Shown here: positions 56,534 through 64,000 of the stretch, piece by piece
Layout: every line of letters starts with the position of its first letter
How positions within the stretch are numbered: position 1 is the stretch's first letter
Assembly: GCA_023512135.1 (NCBI GenBank)
Contig: JAIMAG010000001.1
Span: 1-64,000 of the forward strand
Source: Terriglobia bacterium
Lineage (GTDB): Bacteria; Acidobacteriota; Terriglobia; Acidiferrales; UBA7541
Length of the DNA stretch: 64,000 bases
Reading direction: 5' to 3'
Program-made: the position numbers and the translations under genes
The notes under the pieces: generated by a model
The model's database searches: none
The model's input: the letters and a program-made list of their open reading frames with translations, nothing else
What the model was told of the DNA's origin: nothing

Positions 56534-59308
56534 ATGGCGGAACCGAAGACGGCCCTGAGCGGAGCGAACGAATCCACAGCAGGTACGGCAACACGCATGG
56601 CCCAACAGACCACCAAAACCGGCCTGGAAATTCCACGCCGATTCACCGACGGAAAAACGCATCCCTTCGACCGCATCGAATGGGAACTGCGCACTGCCCA
56701 GATCACCAACGAGAAGGGCCAGGTCATCTTCCGCCAGGAAAACGTGGAGGTACCGAAGTCGTGGTCCATGACGGCCACGAACATCGTGGCGTCGAAATAC
56801 TTCCACGGCCGGCTGGGCACGCCGGAGCGGGAATCTTCGGTGCGCCAGTTGATCGCTCGCGTGGTGAACACCATCGTCGACTGGGGCGAGCGCGGCGGCT
56901 ACTTCGCTACGACAGCTGACCGCGAGGCCTTCCGGGACGAGCTCACGCACCTGCTCGTGGAACAGAAAATGGCTTTCAACAGCCCGGTGTGGTTCAACGT
57001 CGGCGTGCAGCCGAAGCCGCAGTGCTCGGCCTGCTTCATTCAGTCCGTCCAGGACGATATGGCCAGCATCATGGAGCTGGCCAAGACCGAAGCTCTGCTG
57101 TTCAAGTGGGGTTCAGGAACCGGCACGAACTTTTCGCGGCTGCGCGCCAGCCACGAACCGCTCTCGGGCGGCGGCATCGCCTCCGGGCCACTCAGCTTCA
57201 TGAAGGGGTTCGACGCCTTTGCCGGCGTGATCAAGTCCGGCGGAAAAACCCGCCGCGCCGCCAAAATGGTGATTCTGAACGTGGATCATCCGGACATCGT
57301 GGAGTTCATCGAATGCAAGATGAAGGAGGAGCGCAAGGCGCACACGCTGATCGAGGCCGGCTATGACCCTTCGCTGGACGGCGAGGCCTACAGCTCGATC
57401 TTCTACCAGAATGCGAACCATTCGGTGCGCGTCCCGGACGAGTTCATGCAGGCCGTCGAGGAAGACCGGGATTGGTGGACGCGCAACGTCACCGACGGGC
57501 AGCCGGCCAAAAAGTACCGCGCCCGCGACCTGCTCTGGAAAATCGCCGAGTCCACCTGGCACTGCGGCGACCCGGGCATGCAGTTCGACACGACCATCAA
57601 CCGCTGGCACACCTGCAAGAACACCGACCGCATCTACGCCTCGAATCCGTGCAGCGAGTACATGTTCCTCGACGACACCGCCTGCAACCTGGCCTCGCTG
57701 AATCTGCTGAAATTCCTGGGGGCGAACGGGCAGTTCGACGTCGAGGGCTTCCGGCACGCGGTGGCCCTCACGATTACTGCGCAGGAAATTCTGGTGGACA
57801 ACGCCAGCTACCCCACCCCGAAGATCGCGGAAAACTCGCACAATTTCCGTCCCCTGGGACTGGGCTACGCGAACCTGGGCGCGCTGCTGATGTCCATGGC
57901 GCTGCCGTACGATTCCGATGAGGGCCGGGATGTGTGCGCCGCGATCACGGCGCTGATGACCGGCGAAGCCTATGCGCAGTCGGCCCGCATGGCCGAGCGG
58001 ATGGGGCCGTTCCCCGGCTTTGCGGTGAACCGCGAGCCGATGCTGGAGGTGATCCGCATGCACCGCGAAGCGCTGCGCGCGATCCACCCGGAAAACGTGC
58101 CTGCACCGCTGCTGGCGGCCGCGCGGGACGCCTGGGACCGCGCGCTCGAGCTCGGCGAGCGGCACGGCTACCGCAACTCGCAGGTCACCGTGCTCGCACC
58201 CACCGGCACCATCGGATTCATGATGGACTGCGATACGACCGGCATCGAACCGGACCTGGCCCTGGTGAAGTACAAGAAACTGGTCGGCGGCGGGGTGATC
58301 AAAATTGTCAACAACACGGTGCCGCGGGCGCTGATGCGGCTGGGTTATTCGCCGGAACAGGTCTCGGCGATCGTAGACTACATCGATCAGAACGGCACCA
58401 TCGAAGGCGCCCCGGGCCTGAAAGAAGAGCATCTGCCGGTGTTCGACTGCTCGTTCAAACCGGCCAAAGGCTCCCGGGCCATTTCCTGGCAGGGCCATCT
58501 GAAAATGATGGCCGCGGCGCAGCCGTTCCTTTCCGGCGCCATCAGCAAGACGATCAACATGCCCGAGCATTCCACGATCGAGGACATCATGAATGCCTAC
58601 ATCACTTCCTGGAAGCTCGGGTTGAAAGCCGTGGCCATCTACCGCGACGGCTCGAAGAAGGCTCAGCCGCTGTCCGCCGCGGACACAGAGAAAAAGAAGA
58701 AGGAAGCGAAGCCAGCCCCGGGACAGCAGGAACTCTTCACCGGCGCCACGCGGCGCAAGCTGCCCAACGAGCGGCGCTCGATCACGCACAAGTTCTCCAT
58801 CGGCGGACACGAAGGCTACCTGACCGTGGGCATGTACGAAGACGGCTCGCCGGGCGAGATCTTCATCAAAATGGCCAAGGAAGGCTCGACGCTGTCGGGC
58901 ATCATGGACGGGTTTGCCCTTTCGGTCTCCATTGCGCTGCAGTACGGGGTGCCGCTGAAAGCGCTGGTGGACAAATTCATCCACACGCGGTTTGAGCCTT
59001 CCGGATTCACCGGCAATCCGGAAATTCCTTACGCGAAGTCCATCCTCGACTACATCGCGCGCTGGCTGGGGGGCAAGTTCATCTCCCCGGACTACCTGGT
59101 GCTGAACGGTGCCGCCAACGGGGAATCTCTGCTGCCGCCCGCTGAGACCGCACCGCCGGCGACCACGGCCGGGCGTGCCCCGGCCCAGTCGCGTCCGCTG
59201 GCCGCGATCGACGATGCGCCGTCGTGCTCGGAGTGCGGGATGCTGATGACGCGCAACGGCTCCTGCTACAAATGCGAAAACTGCGGCTCGACTTCGGGCT
59301 GCAGTTAA
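56534..59308 (+). CDS. nrdJ: adenosylcobalamin-dependent ribonucleotide reductase (class II)
   Basis: 924 residues from the ATG with GGAGG five bases upstream; the frame is open for 39 codons before it. The class II layout is present: QKMAFNSPVWFNVGVQPKPQ, CSACFIQSVQDDMASIMELA, FKWGSGTGTNFSRLRASHEP, and the active-site region NPCSEYMFLDDTACNLASLN. APTGTIGFMMDCDTTGIEPD marks the finger loop. The C-terminus holds a TSCPD-type domain and a four-cysteine tail CSECGM, then CYKCENCG, for thioredoxin reduction and zinc. It makes deoxynucleotides with or without oxygen using coenzyme B12. The long structured leader suggests regulated expression. Confidence 0.96.
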   Translation: MAEPKTALSGANESTAGTATRMAQQTTKTGLEIPRRFTDGKTHPFDRIEWELRTAQITNEKGQVIFRQENVEVPKSWSMTATNIVASKYFHGRLGTPERESSVRQLIARVVNTIVDWGERGGYFATTADREAFRDELTHLLVEQKMAFNSPVWFNVGVQPKPQCSACFIQSVQDDMASIMELAKTEALLFKWGSGTGTNFSRLRASHEPLSGGGIASGPLSFMKGFDAFAGVIKSGGKTRRAAKMVILNVDHPDIVEFIECKMKEERKAHTLIEAGYDPSLDGEAYSSIFYQNANHSVRVPDEFMQAVEEDRDWWTRNVTDGQPAKKYRARDLLWKIAESTWHCGDPGMQFDTTINRWHTCKNTDRIYASNPCSEYMFLDDTACNLASLNLLKFLGANGQFDVEGFRHAVALTITAQEILVDNASYPTPKIAENSHNFRPLGLGYANLGALLMSMALPYDSDEGRDVCAAITALMTGEAYAQSARMAERMGPFPGFAVNREPMLEVIRMHREALRAIHPENVPAPLLAAARDAWDRALELGERHGYRNSQVTVLAPTGTIGFMMDCDTTGIEPDLALVKYKKLVGGGVIKIVNNTVPRALMRLGYSPEQVSAIVDYIDQNGTIEGAPGLKEEHLPVFDCSFKPAKGSRAISWQGHLKMMAAAQPFLSGAISKTINMPEHSTIEDIMNAYITSWKLGLKAVAIYRDGSKKAQPLSAADTEKKKKEAKPAPGQQELFTGATRRKLPNERRSITHKFSIGGHEGYLTVGMYEDGSPGEIFIKMAKEGSTLSGIMDGFALSVSIALQYGVPLKALVDKFIHTRFEPSGFTGNPEIPYAKSILDYIARWLGGKFISPDYLVLNGAANGESLLPPAETAPPATTAGRAPAQSRPLAAIDDAPSCSECGMLMTRNGSCYKCENCGSTSGCS

Positions 59309-59417
59309 TCGCACCCGGCTCCGCACAGCGCCCGCCGGCTGCGGCCTGCCAGCCGGCGGTTTTCTTCGTCGCCCGGCCGGTGCGACCGTCGCGCACGGGC
59401 AGGTATCGAAAGGACGG

Positions 59418-59942
59418 ATGGAAAGCCCGCTGCAACGCCGACAGTTGATCCCGCCGGTGACGGCGCGCACGGCCGACGGCAGGCTGGTTCGCGCCTGGGA
59501 CTTCAAGCAAAAGAAGAGCCTGGCGATTCTGTTCCTGCGCAACGACGAGGTTGCGCCCGGCGGCGCGGCGGCTGCGACGACCCGCCTGCCTGCGGAGCTT
59601 GCCGCGCGCGCCGACGAACTGCGCCGCCTGGAGGCCGTCGCGCTGGTCATCCTGCCGGCGCCGGCTCCTGCCTCACTGACCCTCGGATCCCCCGAGGAGG
59701 TCGTGATAGCCGCGGACATCACCGGCAGGTCACAGCGCGCGTTTCTCGGCGAGGATGCCTTCGGCACCGCGGGCCTTGCGCGCGTGGGTGCGTTCGTGGC
59801 CGACCGCTACGGAGAACTGGCGGCCCATTGGGTTGCCCGCGACGCCAGCGCGCTGCCTGAAGCCGATGTCCTTTTCGAGTGGCTCAGCCAGCTGCAGCTC
59901 GCCTGTGAAGAGTGCGGTGCTCCACACTGGCCTGCCGAGTGA
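59418..59942 (+). CDS. thioredoxin-fold (AhpC/TSA-like) protein lacking CXXC
   Basis: 174 residues with AAGGA before the ATG. RTADGRLVRAWDFKQKKSLA followed by ILFLRNDE resembles the start of AhpC/TSA peroxiredoxins (DxxGxxxxLxxFkgkk-LvLfF), but the peroxidatic cysteine region is replaced by LRNDEVAP and no CXXC is present. The late strand VIAADITGRSQRAFLGEDAF and the end CEECGAPHW keep the thioredoxin-like outline. It may be a non-catalytic redox-fold protein. It follows nrdJ by 109 bp, and a strong terminator closes the unit. Confidence 0.7.
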   Translation: MESPLQRRQLIPPVTARTADGRLVRAWDFKQKKSLAILFLRNDEVAPGGAAAATTRLPAELAARADELRRLEAVALVILPAPAPASLTLGSPEEVVIAADITGRSQRAFLGEDAFGTAGLARVGAFVADRYGELAAHWVARDASALPEADVLFEWLSQLQLACEECGAPHWPAE

Positions 59943-59971
59943 ACAACGCTGCCGCCGCCCGCAGAATAAAA

Positions 59972-60001
59972 AAGAAGAGGCTCTTCTACGAGCCTCTTCT
60001 T
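59972..60001. terminator. bidirectional intrinsic terminator
   Basis: A perfect 12-bp stem, AAGAAGAGGCTC with GAGCCTCTTCTT, and a 6-nt loop are flanked by A-rich sequence on the left and a pyrimidine-rich run on the right. It ends the nrdJ unit and could also serve the converging TonB-like gene. Between it and 60292 I see only a 6-bp inverted repeat (ACTTAT with ATAAGT, 60180-60195) and no gene. Confidence 0.85.
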
Positions 60002-60292
60002 CTCTCCAACCCCACTCCCTCTATGAGAGGGTCACCCCGGGAATCGGAGACGGCCAGAGGAAAGGAAAGCAAACGACGTTCCATTATTCCCCGATCCCGC
60101 TCCCCACGGCATCCTGCGTGGCTACAGCCAGTTACAAAAGACTGGAAAATTTTTCATAGCGGCGGGGCAGTTGTTTTCTACTTATTTTCATAAGTACAAA
60201 GGGCCTGTCTATGGAGTTTGGGAGGAATCCCTGTGGCTGATGTCGCGGGCTCCACGGCCGTGTGCGCCGAGCCACAAACCTGCCACGGGTCG

Positions 60293-61192
60293 TCAAGAAC
60301 TGCTCAGCGCGAAGGTGACTTCGAGCGGCACAACCACTTCGACCGCTTCGCCGTTGACCTGAACCGGCTCGATGTTCCACTGCCGGACCGCATCCAGTGC
60401 CGCAGGAAACAGCCAGCAATGACCGCTCAGCAAGCGCACTGCCTTGACCGCGCCATCGGTGCCAAACAGGATCAGCAGGCGGACGCGCCCCTGCAGGTTG
60501 GCGTCGCGGGCCTGCTGCGGATACGTGGGCGGAGGATTTTTGCTGCGAAACTTCACCGCGTGCTCGCCTCCGGCGCGGAGACGTTTGCCCGGCGTGCTGC
60601 CGGCTGCGGCCTCTTCAAAGGAGCCGAACACGGGCGCGCCCTGCTCGAGCGTGATGTTGCCCAGGTAGCGAAAGCCCCCATCCTGGTAGAGGAAATAGCG
60701 CAGCCCGGCGGCGGATTTGTCTTCCTTTTTTCGGAGGACACGCACGTCGTAGAGCACCACCGGCCGGCGCCGCGCGAGCAGCACGGGCACCTGGTCCTCG
60801 TCGGCGAGCGGGCTGCAGCCCTCTTCGTAGCGGCCGACGCGGATGTGCGCAAAGCCGGCCTTGGCGATGCCGGTCAGGTCGCGGGCCAGTACCAGATAGA
60901 GCGCGGCGCGGCGTTCTGCATAGCGTTCTGCGTAGCCTTCCTGCAACGCGTCCCCGAACAGCTCGGCGAACGCTTCCCGCGGATTCGGCAGCAACAACGA
61001 GCGGGTATGCGCATAGACGAGCCGCTCGTCGCCTTTTTGTGCGGCCTCGAGCACCGTGCGCATGAACTTTTCCAATCCCTCGACGGAATCTTCGTAGCGC
61101 GGGACCGCGGGCAACGGCTGTGCCGGTGGCGCCTGTGCCCAACCGGCCCCGGCCAGCACGAACAAGCCGAGTACTGCAGAAACACAACGCAT
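60293..61192 (-). CDS. secreted protein with C-terminal TonB domain
   Basis: 299 residues. The ATG at 61192 is fixed by AGGAGG seven bases upstream and opens a signal peptide (VSAVLGLFVLAGAGWAQ). The middle part has no recognised family. The last 90 residues are a TonB C-terminal domain: PPPTYPQQARDANLQGRVRL, ILFGTDGAVKAVRLLSGHCW, and WNIEPVQVNGEAVEVVVPLE. Because it carries a signal peptide and not a long Pro-rich stalk with an anchor, it is not a classical TonB energy transducer. Such proteins are frequent in Acidobacteriota, with unknown roles. It is downstream of glmM on the same strand. Confidence 0.85.
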   Translation of the reverse strand: MRCVSAVLGLFVLAGAGWAQAPPAQPLPAVPRYEDSVEGLEKFMRTVLEAAQKGDERLVYAHTRSLLLPNPREAFAELFGDALQEGYAERYAERRAALYLVLARDLTGIAKAGFAHIRVGRYEEGCSPLADEDQVPVLLARRRPVVLYDVRVLRKKEDKSAAGLRYFLYQDGGFRYLGNITLEQGAPVFGSFEEAAAGSTPGKRLRAGGEHAVKFRSKNPPPTYPQQARDANLQGRVRLLILFGTDGAVKAVRLLSGHCWLFPAALDAVRQWNIEPVQVNGEAVEVVVPLEVTFALSSS

Positions 61193-61266
61193 TCGGTCGC
61201 CTCCTGATGGGGTGCCCACGGTACGCATTTCGGGAGGAAATGACAAGCCCAAATTGCAGCGGCGGG

Positions 61267-62613
61267 TCAGGCGCCGATGGCTTCCCGGACGGCTTCGGCA
61301 ATCGCCCGGGAGAAGCGCTCGACGTCGGCTTCGCGTTCCGCTTCCACCATCACACGCGCCAGCGGCTCGGTGCCCGAGTAGCGCAGCACGACGCGGCCGC
61401 GGCGCCCCAGAGCGCGTTCGGCTTCGGCGAGCGCGCGCGCCACTGTCGGCAGCGTTTCGAGCGGGGGCTTTGCGCGCACCGGCACATTCAAGATGGTCTG
61501 CGGGAAAATGTTCAGACCGGTGACGAGCTGGTCGAGCGGGCCGCGGCAGACCACCAGCGCCGCCATCTTCACCGCGGTGAGCAGGCCGTCGCCGGTCGTG
61601 TGGTCGTCGAGAAAAATGATATGGCCGGACTGTTCCCCGCCCAGATTGGCACCAAGCCGCTGCATCCCCTCGAGTACGTAGCGGTCACCCACCGGCACGC
61701 GTTCCAGCCGGAGGCCTTCTGCGGCGAGCGCCAGTTCCAGCCCCAGATTCGCCATTGTGGTGCCGACCACGACGCCGCCGCGCAGCGTCCCCGCCGCTTT
61801 CATCTCGCGGGCGGCGGCGAGCAGCGTGCCGTCTCCGTTGACAATCTGACCGCTGGCGCTGACGAAGATGGCGCGGTCGGCGTCGCCATCGAACGCGGCG
61901 CCCATCGCCGCGCCGGTCGCAACCACTGTTTCGCGCAGCCGTTCCGGGTGCAGCGAGCCGCAGCCGTCATTGATGTTGCGTCCATCGGGAGCATCGCCGA
62001 TGGCCACGACCTCGGCGCCCAGCCTGCGAAACAGCTCCGGGCCGAGCGCACTGGCCGCACCGTTGGCGCAGTCGAGCACGATTTTCATCCCCGCGAGCTT
62101 CGCTTCTGCCGGCACGCGCCCGGCCAGAAATTCCAGATACCTATTCCCGAGGCCCGGCTGCGGCTCCAGCCGCGCTTCCGGCCCCGCCGGCGGCGGCTGC
62201 TGCTGTCGCGCCAGGATGTGCTGCTCGAGGGCTTCTTCGATGGCATCGGGAAACTTCATTCCCGTCCGCGCGATCAGCTTGACGCCGTTGTCCGTGTAGG
62301 GATTGTGCGAAGCGGAAACCACCACGCCGGCAGAAAAGTTCAGCGCGCGCACCAGGTAGGCGACGCCGGGCGTGGTCAGCACGCCGGCATAGACGGGCTG
62401 GGCCCCGGCAGCCGCCAACCCGCAGGCAATCCACCCGGCAATGTGCGGACCGGATTCGCGCGTATCCACGCCGAGCAGCACCGTGGGCGCCGGCTCGGCG
62501 GCGCGCAGATATTCCCCCACGGAACGACCCATCCAATAGAGCGTGGCGTCGTCGAGTGGATAGTGGCCAGGCGTTCCCCGGACACCGTCGGTCCCGAAAA
62601 GCTGTTTGGGCAT
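61267..62613 (-). CDS. glmM: phosphoglucosamine mutase
   Basis: 448 residues. MPKQLFGTDGVRGTPGHYPL is the standard start. The active serine is S102 in VVSASHNPYTDNG. The metal loop is AAFDGDADRAIF, the sugar-binding loop GGEQSGHIIF and the phosphate loop RYSGTEPLARVMVE. It interconverts glucosamine-6-phosphate and glucosamine-1-phosphate for peptidoglycan and LPS precursors. It forms the cdaA-cdaR-glmM order known from other bacteria, in which GlmM and CdaA can interact and adjust c-di-AMP level. Confidence 0.97.
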   Translation of the reverse strand: MPKQLFGTDGVRGTPGHYPLDDATLYWMGRSVGEYLRAAEPAPTVLLGVDTRESGPHIAGWIACGLAAAGAQPVYAGVLTTPGVAYLVRALNFSAGVVVSASHNPYTDNGVKLIARTGMKFPDAIEEALEQHILARQQQPPPAGPEARLEPQPGLGNRYLEFLAGRVPAEAKLAGMKIVLDCANGAASALGPELFRRLGAEVVAIGDAPDGRNINDGCGSLHPERLRETVVATGAAMGAAFDGDADRAIFVSASGQIVNGDGTLLAAAREMKAAGTLRGGVVVGTTMANLGLELALAAEGLRLERVPVGDRYVLEGMQRLGANLGGEQSGHIIFLDDHTTGDGLLTAVKMAALVVCRGPLDQLVTGLNIFPQTILNVPVRAKPPLETLPTVARALAEAERALGRRGRVVLRYSGTEPLARVMVEAEREADVERFSRAIAEAVREAIGA

Positions 62614-62681
62614 GGTGGTACGGAAGAACTGCGTCCCGATTCTATCACACGGTCGTTCGGTCGCTGCGGAGGCAGCGGGGC

Positions 62682-63083
62682 TCAGCGCGCGCTGGTGGTC
62701 GAGCGGCGAACGAGTCGGACCCGAACCTCTGCCGGCGAGATGCGTGTCAGTTCGACTCCGGGCGGCAGCTCGAGGTGATCGGCGGCCAGGTGCACGAGCA
62801 GCTCACCCGGGGCCGCGCCGCTCAAGTCAATCGCGATGGATAGCTCGGCCGGCGTGAGCCGATGGAGGATCGCCGGCCGTCCCCGGACGCGCACATGAAT
62901 CTGGGTGGGCACGTCTTCGGCGAGCTCGAGACCCGGGGGCAAATTGCGGAACTCCAGCGGCACCAGATAGCCGACCTCGGCCATCGGCTCCGCCGTGTAG
63001 GCGGCCCAGAGCAGAAACGAAATCAACAACGAGAGCAGCTTCAGGTGCCAGTTGTGGAGCAGCAGTCGCCCGAGCCAGCGCAT
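62682..63083 (-). CDS. cdaR: CdaR/YbbR-domain protein, short form
   Basis: 133 residues. An N-terminal membrane helix (HNWHLKLLSLLISFLLWAAY) is followed by one YbbR-type beta domain (VGYLVPLEFRNLPPGLELAE, and TQIHVRVRGRPAILHRLTPA). Typical CdaR proteins carry several YbbR repeats; this one has roughly one and a half, so it is reduced. It begins three bases after the cdaA stop and is expected to modulate the cyclase from the outer face of the membrane. Confidence 0.88.
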   Translation of the reverse strand: MRWLGRLLLHNWHLKLLSLLISFLLWAAYTAEPMAEVGYLVPLEFRNLPPGLELAEDVPTQIHVRVRGRPAILHRLTPAELSIAIDLSGAAPGELLVHLAADHLELPPGVELTRISPAEVRVRLVRRSTTSAR

Positions 63084-63086
63084 CGC

Positions 63087-63938
63087 TCAGTCCTTCTGTT
63101 CACGGGGAGGAAACCAGCCGGCCGCCTCGGTGCGCAGCGGCACCGCGGGCAGCGGAAGCTGCGAACGGAAGCGGGCAAAGAAATCGGCGAGCCGCTGGCG
63201 CAACTGTTCGGGTGCGAGATTCAGTTCCATCGCACCGCCAAAGGCCAGCCCGATCGCTCCGGTCTGCTCGGAGACGACCACGGCCACCGCATCGGATTCT
63301 TCGGTGACCCCGATCGCCGCACGATGCCGTGTGCCGAGCTGATTGGAAATCATCGGATTGAGCGAAAGCGGGAGAAAACAGGCCGCGGCGGCAATCCGGT
63401 TCCCGCGGAGAATCGCTGCGCCATCATGCAGCGGCGATTCGGGACGGAAGATGGTGATCAGCAAATCGTAGCTGACCACCGCGTCGAGCGGAACGCCACT
63501 TTCGATATAGGTCTTCAGGCTGACGTCCCGTTCGAGCACCAGCAGCGCCCCGATGCGCTGCTGGGAGAGATAGCTGACGGCCATGACCACATCGTCGTGC
63601 GCTTCGGCGGTCTGCTGCGAGGAAAACCGTCGCCAGGGCGCCGCGCGACCCAGGTGGGCCAGGGCACGCCGAATCTCCGGCTGGAACAGCACGATCAGTG
63701 CGATCACGACGTAAGGCATCAGGTTCGCCAGCAGCCATTCCAGCATCTCCAGCCGTGCCCAGCGCGCACCGTAGAAGATCAACGCGAGCAGGGCCAGGGC
63801 GATTGTGGTCTGCAGCGCACGGGTGCTGCCCAGAAGATTCAAAATGTAATAGAGCAGGATGGCAATGATCAGGATGTCGAGCGCGGCACGCAGGTCCAGA
63901 CGAGCCAAAGCGTCCCAGGGAAATGCCGCCAGTAGCAT
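63087..63938 (-). CDS. cdaA: membrane diadenylate cyclase CdaA
   Basis: 283 residues. Three N-terminal membrane helices (AALDILIIAILLYYILNLLG, ALQTTIALALLALIFYGARW, LMPYVVIALIVLFQPEIRRA) lead to a DAC domain. The catalytic motifs are D172-G173-A174 in LHDGAAILRGN and RHR (204-206) in GTRHRAAIGVTEESD. It makes c-di-AMP from two ATP. The ATG at 63938 starts a family-like N-terminus; the frame is open 13 codons further upstream. The gene heads the cdaA-cdaR-glmM operon. A potassium or osmolyte role is known from other bacteria, but nothing in the window specifies a target. Confidence 0.96.
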   Translation of the reverse strand: MLLAAFPWDALARLDLRAALDILIIAILLYYILNLLGSTRALQTTIALALLALIFYGARWARLEMLEWLLANLMPYVVIALIVLFQPEIRRALAHLGRAAPWRRFSSQQTAEAHDDVVMAVSYLSQQRIGALLVLERDVSLKTYIESGVPLDAVVSYDLLITIFRPESPLHDGAAILRGNRIAAAACFLPLSLNPMISNQLGTRHRAAIGVTEESDAVAVVVSEQTGAIGLAFGGAMELNLAPEQLRQRLADFFARFRSQLPLPAVPLRTEAAGWFPPREQKD

Positions 63939-64000
63939 GGTGCGGCTACAGTAACGCAAGGGCGCACGCCAGAGCAAGCCGTCGCCGTGCCCCGGCTACT

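Noticed and set aside
57113-59767. 884-aa open frame antisense to nrdJ
   Set aside because: Shadow frame: nrdJ motifs are complete on the plus strand and the antisense translation has no family-like pattern.

Overview
The window is GC-rich chromosomal DNA from a bacterium that is most probably a member of the Acidobacteriota. This rests on gene content: a secreted GWxTD-domain protein, a carboxypeptidase-regulatory-domain outer-membrane-like protein, a signal-peptide DinB protein, PDZ-sensor kinase architecture and MacB-type permeases. I cannot assign a genus from the sequence alone. Frequent TTG and GTG starts and tightly spaced operons are typical throughout.

Region by region: (1) 1-4147 is the end of an rRNA operon: 16S 3' end, tRNA-Ile(GAT), tRNA-Ala(TGC), 23S, 5S and a strong terminator. 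(2) 4.3-9.3 kb is an accessory stretch: a decayed small gene, a DUF3800 protein, about 900 bp of broken coding fragments with a direct repeat, a small CxxC protein divergent from a ribbon-helix-helix-like protein, a winged-helix HNH nuclease and a protein with a C-terminal HEPN-like Rx4H motif. (3) 9.4-11.6 kb holds an exporter ATPase and its membrane-fusion protein. (4) 11.9-19.8 kb is an envelope and signalling block: GWxTD protein, barrel-like protein, PDZ/multi-TM/GAF/PAS histidine kinase and NtrC-type regulator. (5) 19.9-29.9 kb is mixed housekeeping: pentapeptide protein, purE and purD, MOSC protein, a spermidine-synthase-like/TPR membrane protein and a CPBP protease. (6) 29.9-32.8 kb is the AT-richer chromosome-segregation block: rsmG, two parS-type sites, parA, parB and a bactofilin. 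(7) 33-39 kb carries selD with an in-frame UGA selenocysteine codon, a DUF457 hydrolase, an ArsR regulator, a phosphoesterase and a GMC oxidoreductase. (8) 39-44.9 kb holds rpmH-rnpA-yidD-yidC-khpB, with ffh divergent and a SIS-domain protein. (9) 45-52.6 kb contains an exported isoaspartyl methyltransferase, rhodanese, M20 hydrolase, LolA-like protein, an O6-alkylguanine methyltransferase, YceI and DinB. (10) 52.7-55.3 kb encodes two MacB-type permeases without ATPase or fusion protein. (11) 55.3-64 kb holds a secreted phosphatase, B12-dependent ribonucleotide reductase (nrdJ) behind a long structured leader, a thioredoxin-fold protein, a TonB-like protein, and the c-di-AMP/cell-wall operon cdaA-cdaR-glmM.

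Functional links: the ATPase plus fusion protein at 9.4-11.6 kb and the two orphan permeases at 52.7-55.3 kb together make a full MacAB-like exporter set. parS, ParA, ParB and bactofilin form a segregation and cytoskeleton module. L34, RnpA, YidD, YidC and KhpB form the usual ribosome and membrane-insertion module, with Ffh beside it. The selenocysteine codon in selD implies that SelA, SelB and tRNA-Sec exist elsewhere in the genome. The least explained parts are the 4.3-9.3 kb accessory stretch, the nrdJ leader with mutually exclusive hairpins, and the PDZ-kinase/GAFTSA-regulator pair next to envelope genes.
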